Assembly: GCA_021018995.1 (NCBI GenBank)
Contig: CM037593.1
Location: 17,140,088 to 17,204,087, forward strand
Source of the DNA: Chloranthus sessilifolius
Taxonomy: Eukaryota > Streptophyta > Magnoliopsida > Chloranthales > Chloranthaceae
Direction of reading: 5' to 3'
Length of the DNA stretch: 64,000 bases
Part shown: piece by piece, positions 43,161 through 54,811 of the stretch
Numbering within the stretch: the first letter of the stretch is position 1
Layout: every line of letters begins with the position of its first letter
Notes under the pieces: model-generated
Databases searched by the model: none
What the model saw: the letters and a program-made list of their open reading frames with translations, nothing else
Told to the model about the DNA's origin: nothing
Position numbers and translations under genes: made by a program

Positions 43161-43175
43161 TCCTCCCCACCTTGG
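43161..43175 (-). other. Polypurine tract before the 3' LTR
   Basis: On the minus strand GAAAATTCCC is followed by AAGGTGGGGAGGA and then the LTR start TGTAATAG. This is the position and composition expected of the plus-strand primer of a gypsy element. Confidence 0.85.
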
Positions 43176-43443
43176 GAATTTTCGTCCTCGAAAATAACCC
43201 AAGGTTTGTCTGACTGGGTCTCTTCCCCCCCCCCATACTATCAGGTGAGGTGGTTCAATTGTCTCATACGTATTTAAGTATACACAATCACACGCATGGA
43301 ACTCAAATTTTTTTTTTTTGACTAAGGCAAACAATTAACACAAATATTAAGATTTTTTTTTTTTTTTCATTAATATGAAAAGTTTTACACAGTGCCAATA
43401 AAGTGGCATACAAGATATACATGGACACAACATATGACTAATA

Positions 43444-44932
43444 CTAAAACAAAGATGAGCCGGCTCTGTCATGGTGGGGGCGACGGTGGCGAGCCGGGTG
43501 GTGGTCATGGCCGATGCGCGTCTCCGCGTGAGTAGATGTGGATGTGGAAGGAACCGCGTCTGTGGTGGGATGGAAGACGGGTCCTCTATGGAAGGCGGTG
43601 CGTCCGGCCGTCCACTCCTCCTCCTGGGCGAGGTAGCGGCGGTAGTCGGTAGGGTAGATGTGGCGGAGTGTGTGGAATAGGAGGAAGTCGATCCTCCGGT
43701 TCATCCTCTCATTGTTGGCCTCCATGCGAGCCAACACGTCCTCGATGGTAGGACCGGGTGGAGCGGGCACGGCTGTAGGATGAGGTGGGTGTCGCGGGCG
43801 TGAGTGGGCGGTGGCGCTTGGTGAGGCTGTGGTGTGGGAGGGAACCTTCCACGGATGGCTCTACAAGGGTGTGTGCCTACCCACGGTGGGTCCTACTGAG
43901 GTGGTGGGGGTGGTGGTGCACGCCGGCCGCTGCTGGCTGGGCGGAGCGGACCCGAGCCGGTAGGGTCCGCGAAGGTTGTAGAAGCACGGGTCCATGAAGA
44001 CTTTGTAAACGCCTTCACGCTGATCCGTAGCCCTCACCTCGTGAGGTGAGATGGTGTAGGATGGCTGGTAGTAGCACTCCAACATGCTCGATATGAGACG
44101 AGCATAGGGCATCTTTTCTTTGGGCCTCATGTTGCCCTTCATCAACTTCCCCTTGATGTATTTCATCCCCTCTAGGATGACCATCGTGGCGTCGAACCAC
44201 CGGCCACAGTAGGCCGCGTAAAGTGCATGTTGCACTTTGTCCACGCGCCAAAGGTCGTATGACGGTAGAGGTTACACTTGATTATGGAATCAAGCATCCA
44301 CATGTAAGGTGGAAGGTCAACCCTCTTGATGGAGGATCCCGACCCCTTTTTCCCGTTGGTCATACGGGTCATGACCTCCTCAAAACGGGGTTCCTCCTCG
44401 AAGGGTGGGAATAGGGTGGTCTCCGGGGTGAAATCGAGGTAACACTCGATTACCTCGTGGATGTGGTGACGAGTGATCGTATAGAGACGACCCTCTATCT
44501 TGGTGATTATGCAATCATCGGTAGGGGCATCGGTTAGCCCTTGGTAAAAGAGCCTAACCAATCTAGGGTAGTATGAACCCCGGATTGGTTTTAGAAGGTT
44601 GCCGAGTCCGGCGTTGGTGAGGTAATTTCGAGCCCATTGGGTCTCGCCCGGTAAATCGGGATTGGTGAAAAGGGTAGGGTCGATGTTGTATTCGACCTCA
44701 AAGGTCTTTGCCGCCCACCATTCATTTGGTTGTTCGACGTTGGTGGGTGGTGGTGGCATGGGGTGGATTGGAAGACTCACAGAGACGTGGCCTTCGTCGA
44801 ACCGGAGGTGGTCTCCGATCGACGGTGAAGGAGTCCTCACCCCATGATGGGGTAGGTGGTGGTGGTGCGGCGTTTACGCCTAATTCCAACAGAAGTTGCC
44901 TTCTTTGAAGACAAACGGGTTTTAGGCAGCAT
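43444..44932 (-). pseudogene. Extra ORF downstream of integrase, plant transposon-protein-like
   Basis: Starts at ATG 44932-44930 (MLPKTRLSSKKATSVGIRRK). A frame change near 44840 leads into a stretch with RNYLTNAGLGNLLKP, SYYPRLVRLFYQGL, IEGRLYTITRHHIHEVIE and LPPYMWMLDSIIKCNLYRH. A second frame change at about 44240 leads into KVQHALYAAYCGRW. A stop at 43861-43863 is followed in frame by IEDVLARMEANNERMNRRID (probable coiled coil) and a His/Arg-rich end at 43444. The YYPxLVRxFYxxL segment recalls the 'putative plant transposon protein' domain found in extra ORFs of plant gypsy elements. It is in the same orientation as gag-pol. The original would have been about 490 residues. Function is unknown. 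Confidence 0.72.
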
Positions 44933-45139
44933 TTTGAGAGAACCTAGGGTTTTTCTAACTCAAATTGGAGAAAAATGAAATTCTAGGGTTTACCTTAGGT
45001 TTCGAAGATGAGTGCGGATGAGAATCGACTGAGAATCCAAACCCTAGAGCACTCGGTTGGTTGGAGAAGAAGGAGAAGATGAAACGCCCAAAGATTTCTA
45101 GGTGAAATGATTTCGAATGGGGAATGAAATCCCCAAATT

Positions 45140-45149
45140 TATTTATATA
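45140..45149 (-). promoter_or_regulatory. Putative internal TATA box upstream of the extra ORF
   Basis: On the minus strand TATATAAATA lies about 210 bases before the extra ORF's ATG and 9 bases after the last TCGATTAATCGA palindrome (45159-45170). The leader between them contains AAACCCTAG-type telobox sequences common in plant 5' leaders. Together this looks like a self-contained promoter. Confidence 0.55.
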
Positions 45150-45158
45150 GGCCCCGGC

Positions 45159-45765
45159 TCGATTAATCGAAATTCAGAATCGATTAATCGAGATTCAAAA
45201 CTAGGTTAAGCCGCGTAAAATCGATTAATCGATTTCCCAAATCGATTAATCGAAAGTCAAATTCGATTAGTCGAAACCATTTCGATTAATCGAAATCGTA
45301 TCTAATTAAAATTTTAAAATTTTGAGCTCACTGGCGCGAGCCAGTCGATTAATCGAAATCCATTTCGATTAATCGAAATTCCAAAATCGATTAATCGAAT
45401 TTAGTTTCGATTAATCGAAATCGGGCCATAACTTCTAATTTTTCCAGAATTCCTTAAATTATTCGATTAATCGAAATCCAATTTCGATTAATCAAAATTC
45501 CAATTTCGATTAATCGAAATTCCAATTTCTTCTAAGTCCCTAAAGTAAATCGATTAATCGAATTATAATTCGATTAATCGAATTTTCAAAATCGATTAGT
45601 CGAGATTCCAATTCGATCAATCGAAATGTGTCTTCATGTATATTCTAACTTTCCTTTTAATTTCTAGTCACTGGCACATGCCAGTCGACTAATCGAACAA
45701 AATCGATTAATCGAAATTCCAAATCGATTAATCGATTTGAAATTCGATTAATCGGTTTTGCCCAA
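45159..45765. repeat. TCGATTAATCGA palindrome array between integrase and the extra ORF
   Basis: About sixteen intact CGATTAATCG cores plus variants in roughly 600 bp, in the same TTTCGATTAATCGAAA context as the LTR arrays but with different spacers. This array is therefore not a copy of the LTR array as a block. Confidence 0.93.
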
Positions 45766-45896
45766 ATTGTGTAGATTGTCAATTTCTTTGGTTCTTTTAC
45801 TACTTTTGACAATTTATGACAGATTGGACCAAATTTCCATTGGATCATAAGTATGGTGGAGATTTTACAAATATGTTTGTGGTTTATATTGAATTC

Positions 45897-46943
45897 TCAC
45901 GGCGTTGGAAACAAGGCTGGATATTGTTCTTTCACATCGGCCTCTCGTTCCCAAGTAGCCTCTTCTTTTGGATGATTGTTCCACCGAACTAGCACTAAGG
46001 GAATCACTTTAGTGCGCAGTACTTGTTCCTTTCGATCCAAGATTTCCACTGGTTCCTCTATCATGCTCATGTCCTCACACATCTCTATAGGTTGTTTTCC
46101 TAACACATGAGACGGATCATTCACGTACTTTCTGAGCATCGATATGTGGAAAACATTATGTACTCGATCAAACAGCGGTGGTAAACCAATGCGATATGCA
46201 ACTTCGCCTACTCGTCCCAAAATTTCGTATGGTCCAACATAACGTGGACTTAACTTCCCTCTCTTGTCAAATCTCATTACACCTTTCATAGGTGACACTT
46301 TCACAAACACATGCTCGCCCACTTTATAGTCAACACTAGTCCGCTTCATATCGGCGTAACTTTTCTCCTTCACTCAGGTCCGCTTCAACCTTTCTCTGAT
46401 AATTCGAACGACGGTAGCGTTATCTTCAAGTAGTTTTGGTCCTAACACAAATTTCTCACCTGTTTCCTCCCAATTGAGAGGTGGTTTGCATCGTCGTCCA
46501 TACAGAGCTTCATACGGTGCCATGCCAATGCTCGTTTGAAAACTGTTATTATATGCGAACTCGAGCATCGGTAGATACTCATCCCAGTATCCTTGCATAT
46601 CAAGCATGCATGCCCTGAGCATGTCTTCTATTACTTGGTTCACTCGCTCTGTCTGCCCATCAGTTTGAGGATGGAAAGCTGAACTAAAGTCTAGTCGTGT
46701 TCCCATTCCTTCTTGAAATCTCTTCCAAAACTTGGACGTATATAGTGGATCACGATCTGAAATTATGCTGCTTGGAATACCATGTAATCTTACGATCTCC
46801 TTCATGTATAAATCTGCCAATCTTCCTGCTGTATATGTAGTATTGTACGGCAAAAAGTGCGCTGATTTGGTCAATCGGTCTACGACGACCCAAATGGCAT
46901 TGTGTCTCTTGGCAGTACGGGGTAATCCAACAATGAAATCCAT
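45897..46943 (-). pseudogene. Integrase core, GPY/F and chromodomain-like tail
   Basis: From 46943 the minus strand reads MDFIVGLPRT, WVVVDRLTKSAHF, SSIISDRDPLYTSKFWK and FHPQTDGQTERVNQ, so the catalytic D, D and E positions are present. After an in-frame TGA (46376-46374) it continues KSYADMKRTSVDYKVGEHVF, LSPRYVGPYEILGRVG, HNVFHISMLRKYV. It ends with EEPVEILDRKEQVLRTKVIP, VRWNNHPKEEATWE and EQYPALF, the C-terminal chromodomain-like segment of Tekay/Del elements. One stop separates the core from the tail; otherwise the frame is clean. Confidence 0.9.
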
Positions 46944-47032
46944 TGAGATCGATTCCTACTTCCATTCTGGTATTGGTAAAGGTTGCAATAGTCCAGCAGG
47001 ATGTCTATGATCAACCTTCACTTGCTGACAAG

Positions 47033-47767
47033 TCAAACATCGTGACACATACTCGGCCACGTCTTGTTTGATCCTCTCCACGAGTTCTTTTTCAAATCTT
47101 GGTACATTTTGGTGCTACCAGGGTGGATAGCATAATTTGACTTATGAGCCTCATCAAGAATTGTTCGTCTTAGATCGGCATTGTCCGGAATGCACAGACG
47201 GCCTTTAAACAACAAAGAACCATCTTCTTTTTCTGAGAAGTCCGACCTAATGCCTTCATTCACGTCTTGATGAATCTTTGTTAATGCTGGATCTTTCATC
47301 TGTAGATTGTGGATATGCTCAAATATCACTGGCTTTACTGATATGTTAGCCAAAAAGGATCCAGTGTCCTTTGACTCAATGTTCGCATCATAGATTGCCA
47401 GGTCTTCCAATAATTTCCATCGGTGCATACCCAAAATCAAAGAAGCTAACTGAGCTGAACCCTTTCGACTCAATGCATCGGCTACTACATTCGCCTTGCC
47501 TGGATGGTATTGTATGGAGCAATCATAATCCTTGAGGAATTCCATCCACCTGCGCTGTCTCATGTTGAGTTCTTTCTGTGTAAACAGATATCGGAGGCTC
47601 TTATGATCGGTGAAAATTTCAAAAGTCTCACCATACAAGTAATGTCTCCAAATCTTTAGCGCAAAAATGACTGCTGCCAGTTCCAAGTCATGAGTCGGGT
47701 AATTTTTCTCGTGTTCTTTCAGCTGTCTTGATCCGTAAGCTATCACCTTCTTGTGTTGGTTGAGCAC
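47033..47767 (-). pseudogene. RNase H and integrase zinc-binding region
   Basis: Reads [60 protein letters not shown] and [14 protein letters not shown] (RNase H). The HHCC-region start [20 protein letters not shown] follows. A frame change after about 47090 loses the frame that should carry the CxxC pair. The first RNase H residues ([13 protein letters not shown]) lie in another frame just upstream (47800-47770). Confidence 0.88.
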
Positions 47768-47888
47768 ACAACCAAGGCCATTGTATGATGCGTCATTTGT
47801 ACACGGCGATCCTCCTTGCTGAAGGAATCGCTATCTGGAGCAGGTGAGTCTCGTTTGAGTTCTTGAAAACTCTTCTCACATGCCTCAC

Positions 47889-48554
47889 TCACTCAAACCT
47901 TGAATCTTTTCGTGTCAACTTTGTGAGAGGTCCCGATATCTTTGAAAACCCCTCAACGAAACGTCGATAATAGCCTGCTAAGCCCAGAAAACTTCGGACA
48001 TCGGTCACTGTCTTTGGTTGCTCCCATTTAACTACTGCTTCTATCTTTGCTGGATCTACAGTGACACCATGCTTTGAGACAACGTGTCCCAAAAAGCTAA
48101 CTTCTTCCAACCAAAACTCACACTTGCTGAGTTTGGCGTACAATTGGTGTTCACGTAGCGTCTGTAGAGCAATCCTCAAATGTTCTTCGTGTTCCGTCTT
48201 GGATTTGGAGTATATCAGTATATCATCAACAAACACTACGACGCAGGAGTCCAAGTGTGGTTTAAACACTCGGTTCATCAGATCCATAAACGACGCCGGA
48301 GCATTCGTCAATCCAAACGGCATCACTAGGAATTCATAGTGTCCATACCGTGTGTCTTGAATGTCCTCAGCTTTGACTCGCAACTGATGATACCCAGATC
48401 TCAGGTCGATCTTGGAAAAATACCTTGCTCCTTGCAGTTGGTCGAATAGATCGTCTATTCTAGGCAAAGGGTAGCGGTTCTTCACAGTGAGTTTGTTCAA
48501 TTGTCGATAGTCAATGCATAGCCGCATTGACCCATCCTTCTTCTTGACAAACAA
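47889..48554 (-). pseudogene. Reverse transcriptase
   Basis: Contains [60 protein letters not shown] and the catalytic FVDDILIYS, then [16 protein letters not shown] and [12 protein letters not shown]. The catalytic YxDD-type motif is intact as VDD. It ends at SRFE followed by a stop where RNase H should begin; a small deletion and frame changes lie at 47888-47770. Confidence 0.92.
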
Positions 48555-48566
48555 GACCGGTGCTCC

Positions 48567-49064
48567 TCATGGAGACACACTCGGTCTAACAAACCCCTTG
48601 TCCATAAGCTCTTGTAGTTGTTCCTTCAACTCCTTTAACTCAGCGGGAGCCATTCTATAAGGTGCTTTTGAAATAGGCTCCGTTCCTGTTGCTAAGTTAA
48701 TGGCGAATTCTACTTCTCTTTCTGGAGGTAATCCAGGCAATTCCTCTGGAAACACGTCAGCGAAGTCTCGCACAACTGATATCTCAGAAATGACATTCTT
48801 TTCTTCCTTGTCCTCCTTTAAGAAAGCTAAGTATCCACTGCAACCCTTTCTGATCATATTCTCGGCCCTTACTGCTGAGATTAGTGGCACAGATGACGAC
48901 CTCACTCCTTGAAACCGAAATGATCTTCTTGTGTTGGGTCTGAAAATGACTACCTTGTTCTTGCAATCGACGGTTGTACAATGCTGCGCCAACCAGTCCA
49001 TGCCAAGGATCACATCAAACCCTTGCATGTCTAACAGTATCAACTTTGCTTCTAATTCATGCAC
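48567..49064 (-). pseudogene. Protease end and N-terminal reverse transcriptase
   Basis: Reads DVILGMDWLAQHCTTVDCKN (end of protease), then DFADVFPEELPGLPPEREVE and PISKAPYRMAPAELKELKEQ, then FVRPSVSP. A TGA at 48569-48567 replaces the usual Trp before [12 protein letters not shown]; the reverse transcriptase continues in the same frame. The protease active-site DSG region is missing because the nested element's junction lies at about 49064. Confidence 0.9.
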
Positions 49065-49405
49065 TTCTTAGACAGAAGGTACTTTAGGGCAGAGTGGTCA
49101 GTAAACACCACAATTTGTGAACCTAAAACATAAGACCTGAATTTTTCCAATGCAAACACAATGGCCAGCAGCTCTTTCTCAGTTGTTGTGTAGTTGAGCT
49201 GGGCATCTATCATGGATCTGCTGGCATAAGCTATGACATGGGGAAGCTTATCCTTTCTCTGCCCTAGGACAGCTCCTAGGGCATAGTCTGATGCATCACA
49301 CATCAGCTCAAAGGGCACTGAATAGTCAGGGGACTGCAAGATGAGAGCTGAAATCAGACATTTCTTAAGGACCTCAAAGGCTGTCATGCATTCATTAGTA
49401 AACAC
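49065..49405 (-). pseudogene. Athila/Tat RNase H fragment
   Basis: Reads ECMTAFEVLKKCLISALILQ, PFELMCDASDYALGAVLGQR, HVIAYASRSMIDAQLNYTTT, EKELLAIVFALEKFRSYVLG and FTDHSALKYLLSKK. It stops at the deletion joint. The last residues CMN belong to the other element read through the joint. Confidence 0.88.
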
Positions 49406-49545
49406 AAAAGGAACATCCTGACACAGTAAATGACAGAGTGGCTTGGAAATTTTACTGAAATCTTTGATGAACCTCCTATAAAATCCTGCATGCCCTAAGA
49501 AACTTCTGATTTGCTTAGATTAGCCTGGAGGAGGCAAATGTGCAA

Positions 49546-50061
49546 TTAGATCAATTTTGCTTGGTCCACCTCTATCCCTTTATGGGAGACCACATGTCCT
49601 AGGACAATGCGTTGGGTGACCATAAAATGACGCTTTGCCCAACTTAGAGCCAAATTGATTTCTTCACAGCTGTGCACCACCAACTTGAGGTGGTGTAAGC
49701 ATTGGGAAAAGTCGTCTCCATAAATTGAAAAGTCATCCATGAAGATCTCCATGAATTGATCAATCATGTCGAAAAGATGGCATACATGCATCTTTGAAAA
49801 GTAGCAGGGCATTGCAAAGACCAAAGGGCATCCTCCTATAGGCAAAAGTGCCAAAGGGGCGGTGAAGGTGGTCTTTCTTGGTCCTGGGTACGAGGATCTG
49901 GTTGTAACCAGAGTACCTATCAAGGAAGCGATAGTAAGCTTTGCTCGCAAGCTTATCAAGGATTTGGTCAATGAAGGGAGGGGAAATGGTCTTTCCTTGT
50001 CATGGTATTTAATTTTACGTAGTCTATGCAGACCCTCCATCCATTGTTTGTCGGTGGACAT
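49546..50061 (-). pseudogene. Athila/Tat reverse transcriptase fragment
   Basis: The best preserved part reads FMEIFMDDFSIYGDDFSQCL, then HHLKLVVHSCEEINLALSWA and RIVLGHVVSHKGIEVDQAKL, with the FMDDFS catalytic motif characteristic of this lineage. The N-terminal palm is frame-shifted: DKQWMEGLHRLRKIKYHDKE stands for the usual DGxWRVCxDYRKLN region. Confidence 0.85.
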
Positions 50062-50689
50062 AAGTTCACCAGATTACTACTAGATGATGCATTTCTTAGG
50101 CACCACCGTGTGGGTGCTACCCAAGCAGAATCAAAATGGGGTAAAATGACCCCAAAGATTCATCTTGACACAACTTCCTTCATTACCACTTCTTGCATGT
50201 GAGGATTCAACCTTCTTTGCATTTCTCTAGAAGGCTTGGCATCCTCTTCGTGGATCTTATGCATGCATACAAATTGGGTTTATTCCTCCTAAATCAGCAA
50301 TGGTCCAAATGCCAATTGCTTTCTTGTCTTTTAGAACTACCAGACTCCTCTTCTTGCTCCTTTGTAAGGGAAGAAATAATCAGGTAGTGTTTGATGATCT
50401 CCCAAAACACATATTTCAGATTTTTGGGGAGCTGTTTGAGTTCCAATTGTGGGCCGAGAAAAGAGGGCAAGACAAAGGTACCTTGGTAACTTGTGGAAGA
50501 GGGAGGAGTGTCTCCAAGAGAGAGAACTTGATGTGTTGGTGAGTGCCTTGCACAAAGCAGACTCCCTTTGAATTTGATCTCCTTTTCCTTCTTTCTTAGT
50601 GGATTCCCAATCATTTTAAATTACGTGGTGGAGTCTTTACCTTGCGAAATGTTTGTAAAGACTCCTCCACCAAACTCATCAATGATGTC

Positions 50690-51120
50690 AACATGGAAAC
50701 ATTCCTCGAGAATTGAGGTTGAGTAACATTATACACATTCAATTTAACTTTCATATTTCCAAAAGACACCTCCATGATGCGGACACTGCATTGAATGCAT
50801 GCATTAGTAGTCAGGGAATGGTCTTCCTGTAATGAGGATGGCGGTGGTACTTTTGGTTGGTTCCATGTCCAACACCAAAAAGTCTGAGGTAGAAAAACTT
50901 GTCTACTCCTACCAAAACATCTTCAATCAACCCCATAGGTTTCCTTTCAATCATCCTATTGTAACAACACCACTTGAGTGGGTTTCAATTCTCCCAAACC
51001 TAGCTTCTCATAGAGAATAGGGAAGCAGTTGACACTAGACGATCTAGCAAGGCTTTCTCAATGGTGTGCTCCCCAATGATGCAGGGGATTGTGGGGATTC
51101 CAGGTCTTGCATCTTAGGTG
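50690..51120 (-). pseudogene. Athila/Tat protease remnant
   Basis: On the minus strand from about 51110: GIPTIPCIIGEHTIEKALLD (protease start; the usual DLGAS-type site is mutated). After frame changes comes PMGLIEDVLVGVDKF. No open frame remains. Confidence 0.6.
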
Positions 51121-52189
51121 GTGTTGCAATTGATAGCACTTGGTTGATTTTCTCCAAAGAAAGGCCTTCTTGGATAAATGTATCCTAGATTGCCTTTTGT
51201 GAGTGCATACCTCTTTGAGAAATTTTGCATAAGCGAGGGACTCGCTTTGATTGCATCAAGCGAGGTAGATTAATTTTAACTTGCTTGAATGTCTCCATCA
51301 TTTCCTCAATTTTGTGTTTCCTTTGTCAAAAGGAGAAACCGACTTCATTGCATGGGGAAATGGGAGATGAGGAACAAATTTCTCCTTCTCATCTTTTCAA
51401 CAATTTTGTTATTTTTACATTTTTCATTTTTTAAATTTTACGATGTAAATCAATGTACCATATTGCTATCCATTGTTGTTCACCGCTTGTTCTTCATCTT
51501 TTCCTCTTCACTACCCTTGTATTGTTTATTATTCTTCCACTTCTCAAAGTAGTCACTTTGATTTCCTCATGGCCATTTGAGGATTCTCCAACCATGAACT
51601 GTCCCTTAGGATTGTTCACAGTGTTGGTAGTTTACCCTCTTCTCTCTTAGCCAATGAATTTGAGAGTTGGCCCGTTTCTTCAATTTTTTAATGCTACATT
51701 GTGAAGGTTCACATCGAGACAGAGTTCCAAGATTTTGAAGTGAACTCAAGACCGCTCTTCAAAGGTCGAGGATCTAGGAGGCGGTGGTCTGATGCATGGC
51801 ATATGGCTTGTTGGTTGGTTAGGTCTGAAAATTTGATTTATTATAAAATTAGATATGGTGAAAGGTGTTTGAAAGGTAATTGATTTTTTGAAATTGCTAA
51901 TGGGTAATTTCCCGATTCCACCGAGATTAGGATGAGATCTCCATGGTAGTCATTCGATTGCATCATCCCATAAGAAGCATGAGCTTGTTCCATCATGAGT
52001 TCGGAAATTGTGATGAGAAGGACATTGATCAATGGAATGAGTGGGGACCGCATATCGGACATGCCTCCTCTACTCTTGACCCATTTGGAGCTTTAAATGA
52101 GTCCATCACTATCAAATTTTGTGGTCAAATTATCCACTTTCCTTTCGACTCATTGACTTCATAAACTTTCCTCTTGTGAATTGGGGATT

Positions 52190-52720
52190 ATTCATCGGAT
52201 TCTCGGTGTCCCTTGACAGAGATTCCGGGTTGAATTTTCTCCAATCACCTCAAAGAGGTCCCAAACCTCTTCAAGCTGTTTTCAAGTAGGTACCTCCACA
52301 AGAGGCATCCACCATGTTCTTGCCCTTACGATCGGTTCCTTGATAGAAGCTTTGAACCATTGCCATTTAGAATTTGATGGTGAGGGCATTGTCTTAACAG
52401 ATTCTTTAAACCTTTCCCATGCTTCATGGAAAGTTTGATTGAGTTTTGGGAAAAAGAGATGATGCTTTGTCTCGGTTGGTGGTTTTAGTCATTGGGAAAT
52501 ATTTTGACAAAAATTGACATTGCAAATCATTCCATGATGTGGGTGCTAACATAGATAATCATGCTCTAGCTTTGTCCTTTAATGAAAAGGAAAGAGCCTA
52601 AGCTTGGTTCCTCTGGACCAAGTCCACTATGTTAAATGTTGTGCATAAAGCGAGATAAATTCATCAATGTGTTTGTAAGGGTCTTCCTTACTCAATCCAT
52701 GGAATGAAGGCAACATTTGG
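52190..52720 (-). pseudogene. Athila/Tat gag remnant
   Basis: The minus strand has AFSFSLKDKARAWLSMLAPT, SWNDLQCQFLSKYFPMTKTT and FHEAWERFKESVKTMPS. These are the conserved gag blocks usually written FPFSLxDKAxxWL, FLxKFFP and HEAWERFKxLL. Stops and frame changes interrupt it. Confidence 0.7.
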
Positions 52721-53061
52721 ATGGTGGAGGACTTAATTTCATAATTTCCCTCCATGTGGAAATTGAATGCAAAATGGGAATTATAAGCACCAGGCAAAGT
52801 AGTCTCTTAACAATCTGGTCTTCGCCCATTTCAGAGATGTCTGTGATGTATGGTTTTCTTAGAGTCTTTCAACCTGAATTTAACGGAGAATCTGTGATTG
52901 AGGGTTCTCACAAACATACAACTTCGAGAGAGAATTTGTACAAACTGTTGAATTACGTGCTTTCCTTTCCTTCATACATTGTATACGAAATAACTCTTGA
53001 AATTAATAAATGATGATAAATAAATGTAAAAAAACATAGGTCTTATCTATATTTGAACAAA

Positions 53062-53079
53062 ATCCCCAGCAACCGCGCC
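53062..53079 (-). other. Primer-binding site of the Athila/Tat element
   Basis: The minus strand reads TTGGCGCGGTTGCTGGGG, close to the TGGCGCCGTTGCCGGGG site common to this group. It lies a few bases inside the LTR end ACAACA. Confidence 0.85.
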
Positions 53080-53086
53080 AAAAAAT

Positions 53087-54810
53087 TGTTGTAACTCCAC
53101 ATGTGCCTATTTTATGTGTATTTTGAGAAAGAATTAATCAATAATAAGATACATAATTTTAAATTATGAAAGAGATATCGACATTGAGGGCTAACAATAG
53201 CCCGCAAGATCGGGGCCAATTGTAGTAAGTTTTAAAAGTGAGTATATTAAAGATCGCCCACAGAGAATTTGTCTGAAGTATGAGATAGCCCTCCAGAACT
53301 GTGCTTCCAGATCTGGCTTTATAATTATCTAGAAAGCAGATAAAAAGAGAGTGTTGGGTTCTGTCACGTTTAACTAAAAGCAAATAAAGAAAAGAACTAA
53401 CTAACTGATCCAGATTCAAGTGGGGGAAGTGATTAAAATAAATCAAATGGAGAAATAATAACTTTCGTGATTTCGCTTTGAATTTTAATGGAGAATATCA
53501 TAGCGAGTTGATTCAATCTTCATCGGCTACGACAGGATGTAAGAGAAATAAATCAATTAAGGAAGGGTTTAGACTTATGGTTATGATCATCCACTTAAAT
53601 GGTCACAGATCATCCAATAGTTGTTGACCTATCCTCAATTCGAACATGAACATCATCGCAAGTGCCTCGAACTAGGTTACCAACGCTAATTAATGCAGGT
53701 AATGAATCAAGGGAAATTGCATGCAAAGTAGTGAATCTAAAGGAGTCTAATGCACTAAGGTGGTCAATAAGAACCCTTGACATGAATCCAATGGAGAAAA
53801 CACAGTTTACAGCAACCTTTTAAATTCAATCTTACAATTACAGAGCACGGCTTTAGAAAGCCCTCAGACTAGCGGTCTTGAATCCGATCTCTTTGGAGTT
53901 ACAAAAGCACTCGAACTCTCAAAAGCAAAACAGAGGAAGAAATTACAAGTACAGATAGACTATCCGACTAAGGAGGAAACAGAGATGAAAACTCAAAATC
54001 TGGATGCCACAATTGGGCAAATGTCTTCTCAATTTATAGCTTTCCCTCTATCACGCAGGTGAATTGACCAATCGAAGTGCTCGGATCTGGATTGCCCAAT
54101 GGTTTGTTGAGCACGGGGATCCAGATCTGTACGCCAATGAAAATGCTCGATCGATTGACCAATCGAGTTAGAAGCATCAATCTGTTATAGAATTCAAAAG
54201 TCTGTTTGAGCTTCAGAAGTTCCTAAGTGATTTCATCTTTGGGTTTTCACGCGGAATATGCCTTTGGTTTGTGCTTGGAATCTTCCTAATGTCTCGCTGC
54301 TTTTAATTACATTGCGTCAGAGTTTCTCGAAATGCCCTTCAAAGTGGTCAGAATCCTCAGATGCCATTTCACAGAGTTTAAGGGTCTTTTCGAAAGTAGT
54401 TTGGCTAAGTTCTTTTCGCAAAGTGTTTTCTTCTTTTCGCAAAGGTCATTCTTCTATTCGAGGAGTGTTTTCTTCTTTTCGCAAAGTTCAAGGTTCTTTG
54501 CGAATTGAAGAGATTATTTGCGAATTGAGCTTTAGCTTCCATTCTTCTTTGCGAATGGATCCTTCTTCTTCTTCAGGTCTTTTCTTGCTCTTTTAGGACC
54601 TTTTTAGCCATTGCTGAGGCTATTTCTTCACTCCCTCTTTGAGTTTGACATGCGTTGTCGGCTTTTTGATCATTTTAAGATGGTTTTCGGATTTGGACCT
54701 GTCTTTTTGGTTAGCTGCAATATGAACACTAAAGCACTTATTTAGTCTTCTCAAGGGTCTTTCAAGGCTCATGTTTAGGGGTGAAAAATGATATTTTTCA
54801 CTACTTAACA
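53087..54810 (-). repeat. 5' LTR of the Athila/Tat element
   Basis: 1.7 kb from TGTTAAGTAGTGAAAAATA (54810) to GTTACAACA (53087). It carries three or four TTCTTTTCGCAAAG segments (54411-54486) and TCGATTGACCAATCGA (54151-54166), words that recall those in the surrounding chromovirus LTRs. No second LTR remains. Confidence 0.78.
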
Positions 54811-54811
54811 C

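Larger units (their letters stand above)
49065..54810 (-). mobile_element. Truncated Athila/Tat-type gypsy element nested in the chromovirus
   Basis: Starts on the minus strand at its 5' LTR (TGTTAAGTAG at 54810), which interrupts the chromovirus gag after YMLDGE. It has a primer site of the TTGGCGCGGTTGCTGGGG type (53062-53079), typical of the Athila/Tat group. It then keeps remnants of gag, protease, reverse transcriptase and RNase H. It ends within RNase H at LKYLLSKK, where chromovirus protease sequence begins at 49064. Integrase and the 3' LTR are gone. The neighbouring chromovirus gag end and protease start are gone too, so one deletion removed both. Confidence 0.85.

Noticed and set aside
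43471-44908. Several plus-strand open frames rich in Val, Gly and Arg
   Set aside because: They are antisense shadows of the GC-rich extra ORF on the minus strand.
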